Source of the DNA: Jannaschia formosa
Lineage (GTDB): Bacteria; Pseudomonadota; Alphaproteobacteria; Rhodobacterales; Rhodobacteraceae
Length of the DNA: 64,000 nucleotides
Assembly: GCF_003340555.1 (NCBI RefSeq)
Contig: NZ_QPLJ01000009.1
Span: forward strand, 62,001 to 126,000
Direction: 5' to 3'
Below are positions 26,633-37,755 of this stretch, in pieces. The number at the start of each line of letters is the position of its first letter. Position 1 is the stretch's first letter. A model generated the notes under the pieces. It saw nothing but the letters and a program-made list of their open reading frames with translations, was not told the origin of the DNA and made no database searches. Position numbers and translations under genes: made by a program.

Positions 26633-27658
26633 TCAAAGCCCGAACACCTCCGCCCAGCGGTCGATCCACTCGGTCTTGGCGGCGTTCAGCTTCTCATAGT
26701 CCATCCGGCGCAGGGAGCCGATCTGCTCGGCGCCGTAGGTCCAGCCCGCGGCCTCCTCCTCGGTCAGCTCGACCTCGGCGTTGATCGGGGCGTCGACGCC
26801 GTCCTTCGCCTGGGTAGCCTGGATCTCGGTGGAGAGCAGGAAGTTGATGAACTCGTGCGCAAGCTCCGGATTGTCGGCGCCGACGGGAATGTTGACCGTG
26901 TTCAGCGTGGCGATGTCGCCATCCTCCAGGTCGGCCCAGACCATGGTCGGCACCGCCTCCTGCAGCGAGCCCAGCGCGAAGTCCTGCGCGACCGCGACGC
27001 TCGCCTCGCCGGTGGAGACGAGATTGATCATCTCGGAGCCGGTCTGGTAGTTCTTGACGACGTTCTCCGACAGCTCCTCCAGGGCGGCGAAGGCGGGATC
27101 GGCATCCTCCAGCGCGTCGGTCCCCGCATGGTCGCCGGCCTTCACGACCATCATCGGGCCGGCGGTGGTGGTGATGCCCGGTAGCGTCACCTGCCCCGCC
27201 AGATCCTCGCGCCACAGATCGTCCCAGGAGGTGATCGGATCGACCTTCTCGCTGTCGTAGACGATGCCGACGCGGCCCACCGTGTAGGCCGGGCCATAGG
27301 GACCCTGCGGCGCCTGCCCGATCTCGTGCAGCTTCTCGATGTTCGGGATCTGCGACCGGTCGATCTCCTGGAAGATGTCCGCCTCGATGCCGAGCTGGCT
27401 GAAGCTGTCGGTCAGGAAGATGACGTCCACGTCGGACCCGCCCCGCGCGATCAGCTTGTTGAGCCGGTCGGCGTTGTTGCCGGTCTCGAAGATGACCTCG
27501 CAGTCGCACATCTCCTGGAAGGGCTCGATCAGGTTGGCCTGCAGCTTGTCGCCATTGAATCCCCACCAGGAAATGGTGAACGTGTCCTGCGCCGAGGCCG
27601 CACCGGCCAGAGGCAGGAAGGCGGCGAGCGTCGCGCCGCGCAGAAAGGTCTTCATCAT
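26633..27658 (-). CDS. Periplasmic substrate-binding protein of ABC importer (PotD-like)
   Basis: The 341-residue precursor has a signal peptide of about 23 residues (MMKTFLRGATLAAFLPLAG followed by AASAQ). The mature part resembles PotD/extracellular solute-binding family 1, with FTISWWGFNGDKLQ, a RNADRL-like NADRLNKLIARG and DVIFLTDSFS. The mature protein is acidic and less GC-biased in amino-acid choice, typical of periplasmic proteins. ATG 27658 is followed by a second ATG; a GGGG stretch sits before it. It delivers the substrate to the permeases and is the first gene of the transporter operon. Confidence 0.91.
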   Translation of the reverse strand: MMKTFLRGATLAAFLPLAGAASAQDTFTISWWGFNGDKLQANLIEPFQEMCDCEVIFETGNNADRLNKLIARGGSDVDVIFLTDSFSQLGIEADIFQEIDRSQIPNIEKLHEIGQAPQGPYGPAYTVGRVGIVYDSEKVDPITSWDDLWREDLAGQVTLPGITTTAGPMMVVKAGDHAGTDALEDADPAFAALEELSENVVKNYQTGSEMINLVSTGEASVAVAQDFALGSLQEAVPTMVWADLEDGDIATLNTVNIPVGADNPELAHEFINFLLSTEIQATQAKDGVDAPINAEVELTEEEAAGWTYGAEQIGSLRRMDYEKLNAAKTEWIDRWAEVFGL

Positions 27659-27760
27659 GACGATACCCCCGAATGATCGTGACGCGGTTCCCCGCTCGGC
27701 GCCGAAGCTAGGCCCGGCGCGACGCGGCGGCAAGCCGTCCTCTGCGGCGGGGTCCGGGCG
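27659..27760. promoter_or_regulatory. Divergent promoter region, binding protein / nucleoside hydrolase
   Basis: A 102-bp gap separates the divergent starts of the ABC binding-protein gene (minus) and the nucleoside hydrolase gene (plus). Both promoters must lie here or overlap the genes. No clear -35/-10 pair or operator could be identified by eye. Confidence 0.4.
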
Positions 27761-28696
27761 ATGACGGGGCGGGCGCCGCTGATCCTCGATACCGACGGGG
27801 GCGTGGACGATGCGCAGGCGCTGCTGCTGCTTTTGGCGGCAGGGGTCGCGCCCGAGGCGGTCACGACGGTCTTCGGCAACGTGCCGCTTCCGGCGGCGAC
27901 CCGCAACATCCTGTCGGTGCTGGCCGTGGCCGGGGCCGAGGTGCCGGTCCATGCCGGCCAGGCGGCGCCGCTGCTGGCCGCGCCCGTCCATGCGCGCGAG
28001 ATCCATGGCGAGGACGGGCTGGGCGGCGCCCCCCGGCCCGCGGCGCAGGGCGAGCCTGCGGGCGAGGACGCGGTGGGCTTCCTCGTCGCGCGTCTCCGGC
28101 GGGCGGCCGAGGAACAGCGGCCGGTCGACCTGCTGGCCATCGGGCCGCTGACCAACCTGGCGATGGTCCTGCGGCTGGCGCCCGACGCGGGCCAAGGCAT
28201 CGGGCGGCTGATCGTGATGGGTGGCACCCGCCACGGGCGCGGCAACATCACCCCCGCCGCCGAGTTCAACGTCTTCGCCGATCCCGAGGCCGCCGCCATC
28301 GTCGTCCGCGCGCTGCCGGTGGTGCTGGTCCCCTGGGAGGTCTGCGTGGCGCATGTCCTGCCGGGTCCCGAGGTCGAGGCGATCTTCGCGGATCGGCCCG
28401 AGACCGGCCGGACCCGCTTCACCCGCGCGCTGGCCGATCACGCCCGCCGGACCGTGCAGCACTACGGCGGCCCGGACGTGCTGCGCTTCGTCGACCCGCT
28501 CGCCGCCGCGGTGGCGGTCGACCCGGAGGTCGCGACCGAGACGGAAACGGCCAGCCTCGACGTCGTGCTGGCCGAGGGCCCGGCGCGCGGAATGATGCTG
28601 ACGGACCCCACCGGACGCCTCGGCACGCCGCGGGCGACGGTGGTGGTGCGGGCGGGCATGGCCCGGCTCCGCGAGATGTTCGCCGCGTCCTGTTGA
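27761..28696 (+). CDS. Inosine/uridine-preferring nucleoside hydrolase family protein
   Basis: The 311-residue protein begins with the calcium- and ribose-binding motif PLILDTDGGVDDAQALLLLL (acidic residues 10, 12, 16 and 17). It continues with VFGNVPL, DLLAIGPLTNLAMVLRL and TPAAEFNVFADPEAA, all standard in nucleoside N-ribohydrolases. These enzymes split nucleosides into base and ribose. It is divergent from the ABC importer operon, which also encodes a heterocycle-type deaminase, so import and breakdown of a nucleoside-like compound is a fair hypothesis. Confidence 0.91.
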   Translation: MTGRAPLILDTDGGVDDAQALLLLLAAGVAPEAVTTVFGNVPLPAATRNILSVLAVAGAEVPVHAGQAAPLLAAPVHAREIHGEDGLGGAPRPAAQGEPAGEDAVGFLVARLRRAAEEQRPVDLLAIGPLTNLAMVLRLAPDAGQGIGRLIVMGGTRHGRGNITPAAEFNVFADPEAAAIVVRALPVVLVPWEVCVAHVLPGPEVEAIFADRPETGRTRFTRALADHARRTVQHYGGPDVLRFVDPLAAAVAVDPEVATETETASLDVVLAEGPARGMMLTDPTGRLGTPRATVVVRAGMARLREMFAASC

Positions 28697-28724
28697 GGCG
28701 GGCCGGATACGGTCAGCGGACGAA

Positions 28725-28747
28725 CCGGCGCCAGCCGTCTGCGCCGG
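28725..28747. terminator. Hairpin between convergent genes
   Basis: CCGGCGC, 9-nt loop, GCGCCGG forms a perfect 7-bp stem between the nucleoside hydrolase stop and the convergent secreted-protein gene. There is no T-run. Confidence 0.35.
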
Positions 28748-28780
28748 GCATGGCCGACGCGGCGGCGTGCGCCTCCGGCG

Positions 28781-29302
28781 TCACCCGTGGCGGCGCGGTC
28801 CCGGCAGCGCGGACATCAGCGGCGGGCCGCAGGGGTCCGACGGGTTCGCCGAGATCCCCAGCGGCGTGGCCGGGTCGATGCTGCTGGCGCGGATGTAGAC
28901 GCCGTTCACGCAGACGTCCTGCCCGACATTGCCGCCATTGAAGCCGAAGCCCGGATCGCCGCAGTCGTCCACGCGCCCGTTGGCGTTCCAGGCCTGGTAG
29001 GTCCCGCTCAGCGGATGGCCGCCGGTCGGGAAGCGCAGCGCCTCGGTGTCGAAGCGCAGGATCCAGGTCGTCTGCGGCGTCAGCTCCTTGAGCGACCAGC
29101 GGCCGAGAAAGGTCTCGCCGCGCCAGCCGGTGATGCCGAAGCCCGTCACGTCGTCCTGGGTGACGATGCGCGCGGGAAAGTCGTCGGGGTAGGAGATGTA
29201 GCCCTCGATCCGGTAGTCGTCGGCCCCCCGCCAGCAGAAGCCGTGGGTCGCGGCCTGGGCCTGGCCGGCCAGCGCGAGCGAGAGGATCAGGGTGCGGATC
29301 AT
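28781..29302 (-). CDS. Secreted hypothetical protein, 173 aa
   Basis: The N-terminus MIRTLILSLALAGQAQA is a clear signal peptide, giving a mature protein of about 155 residues. The mature part contains GFCWRGADDYRIEGYISYPD, an FGITGWRGETFLGRW stretch and at least four cysteines (CWRG, DDCGDPG, DVCVNG, DPCGPP) that could form disulfides. I do not recognise a domain. Location is presumably the periplasm or outside the cell. It stands alone, convergent to the nucleoside hydrolase and 45 bp downstream of the LysR gene in the same orientation. Confidence 0.75.
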   Translation of the reverse strand: MIRTLILSLALAGQAQAATHGFCWRGADDYRIEGYISYPDDFPARIVTQDDVTGFGITGWRGETFLGRWSLKELTPQTTWILRFDTEALRFPTGGHPLSGTYQAWNANGRVDDCGDPGFGFNGGNVGQDVCVNGVYIRASSIDPATPLGISANPSDPCGPPLMSALPGPRRHG

Positions 29303-29347
29303 GTCGCCACTATCGGGCGCCCCGCGGGCCGGCGCAACCGCGCCGGA

Positions 29348-30253
29348 TCACCAGTTGTCGGGCCCCTTGTCGCGGAAGCTCTCGACCAGGAAATCGATGA
29401 AGGCACGGACCTTGGGCTGGGTATAGCGGCCCGGCGGATAGACGGCGTAGATGCCCTGGGTCTCGGGGGCCATCCCCTCGATCGCGGGGACCAGCTTCCC
29501 CTCCTTCATGGCGTCGGAATAGAGGAAATCGGGCAGGAAGGCGATGCCCAGCCCGTTGCAGGCCGCCGTCAGCAGGGATTGCCCGTCGTTCACCGTCAGC
29601 CACCCGGCCGAGCGGACCTGCCGCTTCTCGCCCGAGGGCGCGGTCAGCTTCCAGACCGAGCCGTTGGCCTGGTTGGAATAGTGCAGCAGCTTGTGCTCGT
29701 TGAGGTCGTCGATCCGCTGGGGGCGGCCGTATTCCTCCAGGTAGCGGGGCGAGGCGATCATCTGCTTGTGCGTCTCGGCCAGCTTGCGCGCGCGCAGCGT
29801 GCTGTCCTCCAGGTCCCCGATCCGCACGGCCAGGTCGAACCCCTCCGAGATCAGCTCCACATAGCGGTTGTTGAGCACCATGTTGACGGTGATGTCCGGA
29901 AACTCGTGCAGGAAGGTGCCCAGGATCGGCGACAGGTGGTTCACGCCGAAATCGGTCGCCACCGACACGCGCAGCACGCCCGAGGGCGCGGACTGCATCG
30001 CCGTCACCAGCGCGTCGGCCTCTCCGGCGTCGTTGAGCACCCTGCGGGCGCGGTCGTAATAGGCCAGCCCGATCTCGGTGGGGCTGACCCGGCGGGTCGT
30101 TCGGTTGAGCAGACGCGCGCCGAGGCGCGTCTCGAGCGAGGAGACGTGCTTGGACACGGCCGATTTCGAGATGCCCAGCTTCTTGGCGGCATCCGTGAAG
30201 CCGCCCTGGTCCACGACCGTGGCGAAGGCTTCCATCTCTGACAGGCGATCCAT
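29348..30253 (-). CDS. LysR family transcriptional regulator
   Basis: The 301-residue protein has an N-terminal LysR helix-turn-helix (residues 1-60, MDRLSEMEAFATVVDQGGF, DAAKKLGISKSAVSKHVSSL, GARLLNRTTRRVSPTEIG). A LysR substrate-binding domain follows, with LRVSVATDFGVNHLSPIL and DLAVRIGDLEDSTL. I chose ATG 30253 because family members start here; the frame is open for 22 further codons upstream. A CtrA-type box and a 22-bp imperfect palindrome lie about 130 bp upstream. The target genes are unknown. Confidence 0.9.
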   Translation of the reverse strand: MDRLSEMEAFATVVDQGGFTDAAKKLGISKSAVSKHVSSLETRLGARLLNRTTRRVSPTEIGLAYYDRARRVLNDAGEADALVTAMQSAPSGVLRVSVATDFGVNHLSPILGTFLHEFPDITVNMVLNNRYVELISEGFDLAVRIGDLEDSTLRARKLAETHKQMIASPRYLEEYGRPQRIDDLNEHKLLHYSNQANGSVWKLTAPSGEKRQVRSAGWLTVNDGQSLLTAACNGLGIAFLPDFLYSDAMKEGKLVPAIEGMAPETQGIYAVYPPGRYTQPKVRAFIDFLVESFRDKGPDNW

Positions 30254-30378
30254 GCGGCAGACCCTTGAAACTTGTAATTGTGCAAGGCCGAACCTGCCGT
30301 CGGATTGGGGCGAGACCATGCCCCGGGAGGGCCAATCCCGGGTTCCTTTGGAGATTTCTCCGGGGCACGAAACGAAAA

Positions 30379-30400
30379 AACAACTGATTAATTAGCTGTT
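30379..30400. promoter_or_regulatory. Imperfect 22-bp palindrome upstream of LysR gene
   Basis: AACAACTGATTAAT continuing to TAGCTGTT matches its own reverse complement at 18 of 22 positions. LysR proteins often bind such AT-rich dyads, so autoregulation is possible. It overlaps the CtrA-type box. Confidence 0.4.
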
Positions 30401-30403
30401 AAC
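30388..30403. promoter_or_regulatory. Full CtrA-type box
   Basis: TTAA, seven bases (TTAGCTG), TTAAC fits the CtrA consensus exactly, 135 bp upstream of the LysR start codon. AT-richness of this spot makes a chance match more likely than at the other two sites. Confidence 0.4.
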
Positions 30404-30691
30404 ATTATATAAAAAATCCAAATCTCGGCTTGCGACACAATCCGCCCGCCCCCCGGAGCCCTTGTTCCGGCCCGCCGTCGGCCACCGAGGCGAGGCATTC
30501 CGGGCACCCCCGCCGCGACCCCGGCGCATTCTGCGGCGTCACCGCGCAAAAGGGGATCGCCTCGCCCCGTGCCGAAGCCTCCGATGCTCCCTTTCTGGCG
30601 GGCGTCAGCCCCCGAAGGGCCGGCAGGCGGATCGCCGGCTCAACCCCGGCAGCGACGACAGGCGGCGAGCCGAGGATGGGGACGCGACAGG

Positions 30692-32776
<2,085 letters not shown>

Positions 32777-32910
32777 TCAACGCAGCGTCACGCCTCTGGC
32801 GGGGGCCGGGGGACGCCCCCCGGACCCCCGGCGTCGGGGGCGGCGCGGTACTTCGGCGGGGACATGCCTGGCGGGCGTGGGAGGGGGCTCCGCCCCCGCG
32901 CCTTCGGCGC

Positions 32911-32944
32911 TCCCCCGGAGTATTTTCGGCCACAGGAAGGAGGG
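32911..32944 (+). repeat. Dispersed intergenic element, copy 6
   Basis: CCCCCGGAGTATTTTCGGCC then ACAGGAAGGAGGG. It is preceded by two hairpins, GGGGGCTCCGCCCCC (32883-32897) and GCGCC-TTC-GGCGC (32898-32910). It sits in the gap between the DUF6478-like gene and fadH, opposite to transcription. Confidence 0.75.
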
Positions 32945-32998
32945 ACCGGGGTCCTTTCCCTGCGGTCGGCAGGGTCCTGGCGCGGGTGGCGGGGCCGC

Positions 32999-33619
32999 CT
33001 ACAGCTCCGCCCGGGGACGGCGGGTCAGGGTCAGGTCGGCCAGGGTGAGGGCCATGCCGGAGGGGACGTCGAAGCTGAGGTCGATCCAGGCCGCCTCGAC
33101 GCCGCCGGGGCCGAGCGGCGTGAAGCCGAGGTCCAGCTCGACGGCCCAGACGGTGCCGTCGGGGCGAAGATGGTCGGTCAGCGCCTCGGTGTTCGGGCCG
33201 TGGCGCAGGTTCAGGCGGGCATAGAGCGCAGGCGGGGCCGCGACGGCCACCGCGAGGCGGAAGATGTCGCGGCGCGTGGCGGAGCGCGCCGCGTCCGCCG
33301 GCAGGTCGAGGGCAAGCGACAGGTAGCTGCCCGCAAAGGCGCCTACCTCCAGCGTCAGCGCGAAGGGGGCGGGGCCGCCGGGCGTGGCGACCTGGCGCGC
33401 GGACACGGCGCCGCCGGGATCGTCGTGGAAGAGCGTGCAGCCAAGGGCCAGCGCATGCCCGCCGGGGGCGGCGCGGCCCGGGACCCCCGGCTGCGGCGCG
33501 GCCCAGACCGGAGGGCGCCAAGCCCAGTCGCAGAGCGCCGGGCGATCCGTGACCGCCGGGTCCGAGCGCGGCAGGGGCGGCTGCGGCGCCTGCCGCCGGA
33601 GGGGCAGGCGCCACGCCAT
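32999..33619 (-). CDS. Hypothetical protein resembling DUF6478
   Basis: The 206-residue protein contains CDWAWRPPVWAAP, an FHDDPGGAVSARQ stretch, YLSLALDLP and ARLNLRHGPNTE. From memory these look like the DUF6478 family found in Rhodobacteraceae, but I could not check. There is no signal peptide or membrane segment; it appears to be a beta-rich soluble protein. It lies immediately downstream of ilvD (its start codon abuts the ilvD stop) and is probably co-transcribed with it. Function unknown. Confidence 0.72.
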   Translation of the reverse strand: MAWRLPLRRQAPQPPLPRSDPAVTDRPALCDWAWRPPVWAAPQPGVPGRAAPGGHALALGCTLFHDDPGGAVSARQVATPGGPAPFALTLEVGAFAGSYLSLALDLPADAARSATRRDIFRLAVAVAAPPALYARLNLRHGPNTEALTDHLRPDGTVWAVELDLGFTPLGPGGVEAAWIDLSFDVPSGMALTLADLTLTRRPRAEL

Positions 33620-35383
33620 TCAGAGGTCCATGTAGACGTGTTCCTCGGACGCCGCCCCGGGATGGGTGCAGGCGCCGAGCCTGGCCGAGCCGACGAGCTG
33701 GGCGTATTTCCAGAGCGCCCCGCTCGCGTAGATCGTCTTGCGCGGGCCGGACCAGGCTGCGCGGCGGGCGACGAGCTCCTCGTCCGACAGCGCGACCGAC
33801 AGCTCGCCCGACACGGCGTCGATGGTGATGACGTCGCCGTCCTTCAGCAGGCCGATCGGCCCGCCATGAGCCGCCTCCGGGCCGACATGGCCGACACAGA
33901 AGCCGCGCGTCGCGCCCGAGAAGCGCCCGTCGGTGATCAGCGCGACCTTCTTGCCCATGCCCTGGCCCGACAGCGCCGCGGTGGTCGCCAGCATCTCGCG
34001 CATGCCGGGGCCGCCAGCGGGGCCCTCGTTGCGGATGACGAGCACCTCGCCCTCCCGGTATTCCCGGGCCTTGACGGCTTCGAAGGCGTCCTCCTCGCAT
34101 TCGAAGACGCGGGCCGGGCCGGTGAAGCGCTGGTTCTCGGCGGCGATGCCCGCGACCTTCACGATGGCGCCGTCGGGCGCGAGGTTGCCGGTCAGCCCGA
34201 CGACGCCCCCCGTTCTGGTGATCGGGGTCTCGACGGGGTGGATGACGCGGCCGTCGGCCTCGCCCCGGGTCTCGTCGAGGGTCTCGCCGATGGTCTTGCC
34301 GGTGGCGGTCATGCAGTCCTCGTGGATCAGGCCCGCCTTGCGCAGCTCCTTCATGACGACGGGCACGCCGCCCGCCTCGTAGAGGTCCTTGGCGACGTAC
34401 TGCCCGCCGGGCTTCAGGTCGACGAAATAGGGCGTGTCGCGGAAGATGTCGCAGACGTCCTGCAGGGTGAACTCGATCCCCGCCTCATGGGCGATGGCGG
34501 GCAGGTGCAGCCCGGCATTGGTCGATCCGCCGGTGCAGGCGACGACGCGGGCCGCGTTCTCCAGCGACTTGCGCGTGACCACGTCGCGGGCGCGGATGTT
34601 CTTCTCGATCAGGTTCATCACCGCCACCCCGGAGGCGATGGAATACTGGTCCCGACTCTCATAAGGCGCAGGCGCGCCGGAGGAGTTGGGCAGCGCCAGC
34701 CCGATCGCCTCCGAGACGCAGGCCATCGTGTTGGCGGTGAACTGGCCGCCGCAGGCGCCGGCCGAGGGGCAGGCCACCCGCTCCAGGATGTCGAGCGCGG
34801 CGTCCGACAGGTTCCCGGCCTGGTGGTTGCCCACGGCCTCGAACATGTCCTGCACCGTCAGGTCGCGGTCGCGGTATTCCTCGGGCACGTCGGCCCCTGC
34901 GGGCGCGCGGCCCGGCAGGATCGAGCCGCCATAGATGAAGACCGAGGGCGTGTTCAGCCGGACCATCGCCATCATCATCCCCGGCAGCGACTTGTCGCAG
35001 CCCGCGAGCCCCACGAGCGCGTCGTAGCAATGCCCGCGCATCGTCAGCTCGACCGTGTCGGCGATGGCCTCGCGCGAGGCGAGCGAGGACCGCATCCCCT
35101 CGTGCCCCATCGCGATGCCGTCGGTGACGGTGATCGTCGTGAACTCGCGCGGGGTGCCGCCGCCCTGCTTGACGCCCAGCTTGACGGCCTGCGCCTGCCG
35201 GTTCAGCGCGATGTTGCAGGGCGCGGCCTCGTTCCAGCAGGTGGCGACGCCGACCCAGGGCTGGTGGATTTCCTCCTCGCCCAGACCCATGGCGTAGAAG
35301 TAGGACCGGTGCGGCGCGCGCGCGGGCCCCTCGGTCACGTGCCGCGACGGCAGCTTCGACTTGTCGGTGGGTCCCTTGAGCAT
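33620..35383 (-). CDS. ilvD: Dihydroxy-acid dehydratase
   Basis: At 587 residues this is a full-length IlvD, the Fe-S dehydratase making the 2-keto acids for valine, isoleucine and pantothenate. Cluster-ligand cysteines are visible in [20 protein letters not shown] and [16 protein letters not shown]. The C-terminus retains [15 protein letters not shown] and [16 protein letters not shown] 35383 is preceded by a strong AGGAGG 5 nt away. It is divergent from the CPBP genes and followed without a gap by the DUF6478-like gene. Confidence 0.95.
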   Translation of the reverse strand: MLKGPTDKSKLPSRHVTEGPARAPHRSYFYAMGLGEEEIHQPWVGVATCWNEAAPCNIALNRQAQAVKLGVKQGGGTPREFTTITVTDGIAMGHEGMRSSLASREAIADTVELTMRGHCYDALVGLAGCDKSLPGMMMAMVRLNTPSVFIYGGSILPGRAPAGADVPEEYRDRDLTVQDMFEAVGNHQAGNLSDAALDILERVACPSAGACGGQFTANTMACVSEAIGLALPNSSGAPAPYESRDQYSIASGVAVMNLIEKNIRARDVVTRKSLENAARVVACTGGSTNAGLHLPAIAHEAGIEFTLQDVCDIFRDTPYFVDLKPGGQYVAKDLYEAGGVPVVMKELRKAGLIHEDCMTATGKTIGETLDETRGEADGRVIHPVETPITRTGGVVGLTGNLAPDGAIVKVAGIAAENQRFTGPARVFECEEDAFEAVKAREYREGEVLVIRNEGPAGGPGMREMLATTAALSGQGMGKKVALITDGRFSGATRGFCVGHVGPEAAHGGPIGLLKDGDVITIDAVSGELSVALSDEELVARRAAWSGPRKTIYASGALWKYAQLVGSARLGACTHPGAASEEHVYMDL

Positions 35384-35485
35384 CACGGCCTCCTGAATCT
35401 TCCACCCCTCGGATAGAGAAGCCCCCCGCGCGCGACAAGCGCGATTGCCCGGGGAGCGGGCCGCCGCTAGGGTCGGCGCAAAAAC
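35384..35485. promoter_or_regulatory. Divergent promoter region, ilvD / CPBP genes
   Basis: A 102-bp intergenic region must hold promoters for ilvD (minus) and the CPBP pair (plus). I could not identify convincing hexamers or an attenuator leader peptide. Confidence 0.35.
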
Positions 35486-36397
35486 ATGACGAGGGCTTCG
35501 AGCATGTGGACCCCCGCTTTCGCGCGCTTCGTCGCGCCGGCCCGCGCGCGGGCCTCGCTCTGGCGGCTGGTCTTCGGCGTCGTGACGATCGCCGTCGTCT
35601 ACGTCCTCGGCATCCTCGCGATCCTCGGCGCCGTCTGGGGGCTGGTCGGCAATGCCGGGCTGACCGGCTGGATGCAGCGGATCGCGCTGGCCGACACGCC
35701 GACGGCGGTGCTGCTGATGCTGGGAACCTTCGTCGGCATGTTCGGTGGCACGGTGGTGGCGGCGCGGCTGGTCCACAAGCGGGCGCCCGCGACCCTGACC
35801 GGAGACCGGCTCTGGCCGGGCTTCGCGCTGGGCACCGGCGTGGCGGCGGCGATCTTCGGGCTCAGCTTCCTCTTCCCCCTTCCCTTCGAGCCGGTGCGCA
35901 ACGTGCCCCTCGACATCTTCCTGACCTTCCTGCCGCTGGCGCTGCTGGGCCTGCTGCTCCAGACCGGGGCGGAGGAGGTGCTGTTCCGCGGCTATCTGCA
36001 GCAGCAGCTCGCCGCCCGCTTCGACCATCCCGCGGTCTGGATCGTGCTGCCGTCGCTCGTCTTCGGCGCGCTCCACTACAACCCGGCCCTCGCCGGGCCG
36101 AACGCGCTCTGGCTGGTCGCCGCCGCGACGCTGTTCGGGCTGGTCGCGGCGGACCTGACGCGGGTCACGGGCAGCATCGGCGTCGCCTGGGGCGTGCATT
36201 TCGCCAACAACGCGGCGGCCATCCTGATCCTGGCGCTGAACGGGTCGCTGTCGGGGCTGTCGCTCTGGAAGACGCCCTTCACCGCCGCCGATACCGAGAT
36301 CCTGCGGCCGCTGATCGTGGCTGACATGCTGACCACGCTGATCGTCTGGGCGGTGCTGCGGGTCTGGCTCGGTCGGCGGCAGCGGCTCGCGACGTGA
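35486..36397 (+). CDS. CPBP family intramembrane glutamic protease, copy 1
   Basis: The 303-residue membrane protein has about eight hydrophobic segments. It has the Abi/CPBP motifs: EE-xx-xR in [19 protein letters not shown] (Glu163-Glu164), an [12 protein letters not shown] histidine, and HFANNAAA near the C-terminus. These residues form the active site of glutamic intramembrane proteases. An alternative start at 35504 ([14 protein letters not shown]) aligns better with the paralogue and may be correct. The stop overlaps the start of the next, paralogous gene. The substrate is unknown. Confidence 0.86.
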   Translation: MTRASSMWTPAFARFVAPARARASLWRLVFGVVTIAVVYVLGILAILGAVWGLVGNAGLTGWMQRIALADTPTAVLLMLGTFVGMFGGTVVAARLVHKRAPATLTGDRLWPGFALGTGVAAAIFGLSFLFPLPFEPVRNVPLDIFLTFLPLALLGLLLQTGAEEVLFRGYLQQQLAARFDHPAVWIVLPSLVFGALHYNPALAGPNALWLVAAATLFGLVAADLTRVTGSIGVAWGVHFANNAAAILILALNGSLSGLSLWKTPFTAADTEILRPLIVADMLTTLIVWAVLRVWLGRRQRLAT

Positions 36398-37305
36398 GGC
36401 TCCGGACCCCGGCCTTCGACCGCTTCGTCGCGCCGGCGCGGACCCGGCCGGGGCTGGGCCGCCTGGTCGCCGGGTTCCTGATGATCGAGGCGCTGTTCTA
36501 TGTGGCGGCCATCGTCATCGTCGCGATCTTCCGCGACCTGCTCTTCGCGCCCGCGCCCGGTCCGGAGGGGGGCTGGACCTATGTCTCGACGCCGCTCGGC
36601 GTGGTGATCGTGCTGGCGACGCCCGCGCTGCTGATCCTCTGGACGCCGTGGATCGCGGGGCGGCTCCAGGGCCGCCGCCTGCGCGACCTCGTCGGGCCGC
36701 TCGACCCGGGCCTCCTGCTCGGCGCGGCGGCCATCACGCTGGGGCTCGCCCTCCTGACCGAGAGCTTCGTCTGGACCGACCCGATGAGCGAGGGCGTGAG
36801 CCTCGGCACCCTGCTCGCCTGGTTGCCCGTCGCGCTGCCCGTCCTCCTGCTCCAGACCGGCGGGGAGGAGCTGTTCTATCGCGGCTACCTCCAGACCCAG
36901 CTCGCCGCGCGGTTCGAGGATCCGGCGATCTGGCTGGGCGGTCCCGCGCTCCTCTTCGCTTTGGTGCATGTCGATGTCTGGCATCTGGCGACCGAGGGCC
37001 ATTTCTCCGGCAACGACGGCGGCTGGCTGATCGTGCTCTTCGCCTCGGGCCTGATCGCGGGCGACCTGACCCGCGTCACCGGCGGCATCGCGGCGGCCTG
37101 GGGCTGGCATTTCGGGAACAACCTCTTCGCGATCTTCCTCGTGACCTTCGAGGGCCCGGTCTCGGGCCTCGCGCTCTACGTGCTGCCCTTCTCGGCCGAG
37201 GAGGTCCCGCTGGACGTGCTGACCGTGGCGCAGCTTCTGATGACGCAGGTGATCCTCTGGGCCGTCCTGCGGCTCTGGCTGGCGCGGCGGGGGCTGCCGG
37301 AGTGA
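36394..37305 (+). CDS. CPBP family intramembrane glutamic protease, copy 2
   Basis: The 303-residue paralogue of the preceding gene starts at GTG 36394 within the GTGA overlap. It has [19 protein letters not shown] (Glu158-Glu159), a histidine in [10 protein letters not shown] and [10 protein letters not shown]. Both copies begin with TPAF-x-RFVAPAR and share LLQTG and YLQ-x-QLAARF, so they are a tandem duplication that has since diverged. They are probably expressed together. Confidence 0.86.
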   Translation: MRLRTPAFDRFVAPARTRPGLGRLVAGFLMIEALFYVAAIVIVAIFRDLLFAPAPGPEGGWTYVSTPLGVVIVLATPALLILWTPWIAGRLQGRRLRDLVGPLDPGLLLGAAAITLGLALLTESFVWTDPMSEGVSLGTLLAWLPVALPVLLLQTGGEELFYRGYLQTQLAARFEDPAIWLGGPALLFALVHVDVWHLATEGHFSGNDGGWLIVLFASGLIAGDLTRVTGGIAAAWGWHFGNNLFAIFLVTFEGPVSGLALYVLPFSAEEVPLDVLTVAQLLMTQVILWAVLRLWLARRGLPE

Positions 37306-37755
37306 GGGCGGGCGGCGCGAGGGCAGGCCCGATCCGGCGCACGGGTTCTCCCTGCTCGATCCCGGCAACCCGACCCGGGCCCCGGTGCCCTGCACGGACG
37401 CAGACGCCCTCTCCGTTCAGCTCGCGCGTGGCCTTCACCCGCGAGCGCCCGCCGCACCCGGCACCGGCCCGCAGGCGCGATGAAGGCAGGCGCCGGTCCG
37501 GTGCCGGTCCTTGCCAGTGACGCATTGCATGACGTCGGGATGGGAGCCACGCGCCCGGCTCGAAAGGTCCCGGCCTTCGGTCGAGCGAACGGTCCCGGCG
37601 GCGGCGTGGCGGTCCGGCCCTGCGGCCTCCGGGCCCGCGAACGTCCGACGCGTATCCGACGCAGATCACCCGTGGATCACCCGTGCATCTCCGCACCGAA
37701 TTGCATTCGCGCCCGCCGCGTCCTATCTCGCCCCCACGCCCCGGGAGAGACCGCG
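37306..37755. other. 450-bp gap upstream of accD
   Basis: No credible gene is visible; ORFs here are arginine/proline-rich shadows. The only structure noticed is a direct tandem repeat of GATCACCCGTG (37664-37674 and 37675-37685), 70 bp upstream of accD. The accD promoter is presumably here. Confidence 0.5.
37664..37685 (+). repeat. Two tandem copies of an 11-bp sequence upstream of accD
   Basis: GATCACCCGTG occurs twice head to tail with no spacer. The spacing of one helical turn could suit a dimeric regulator; this is speculative. Confidence 0.45.

Larger units (their letters stand above)
30254..30691. other. 438-bp gap with AT-rich island upstream of LysR gene
   Basis: Between the LysR start and the FadH stop there is no convincing gene. 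An AT-rich island at about 30370-30420 contains an imperfect 22-bp palindrome (30379-30400) overlapping a CtrA-type box. It also has a TATAAT hexamer on the minus strand (30404-30409) without a clear -35. The rest (30425-30691) is GC-rich and featureless to me. Confidence 0.55.

Noticed and set aside
35384-36199. Upstream extension of the ilvD frame
   Set aside because: The extension is antisense to the CPBP gene and lacks IlvD homology; ATG 35383 has a strong AGGAGG.
37306-37755. Possible missing trpA or other gene upstream of accD
   Set aside because: I checked for coding-like frames and typical TrpA motifs and saw none; only short arginine-rich frames occur.
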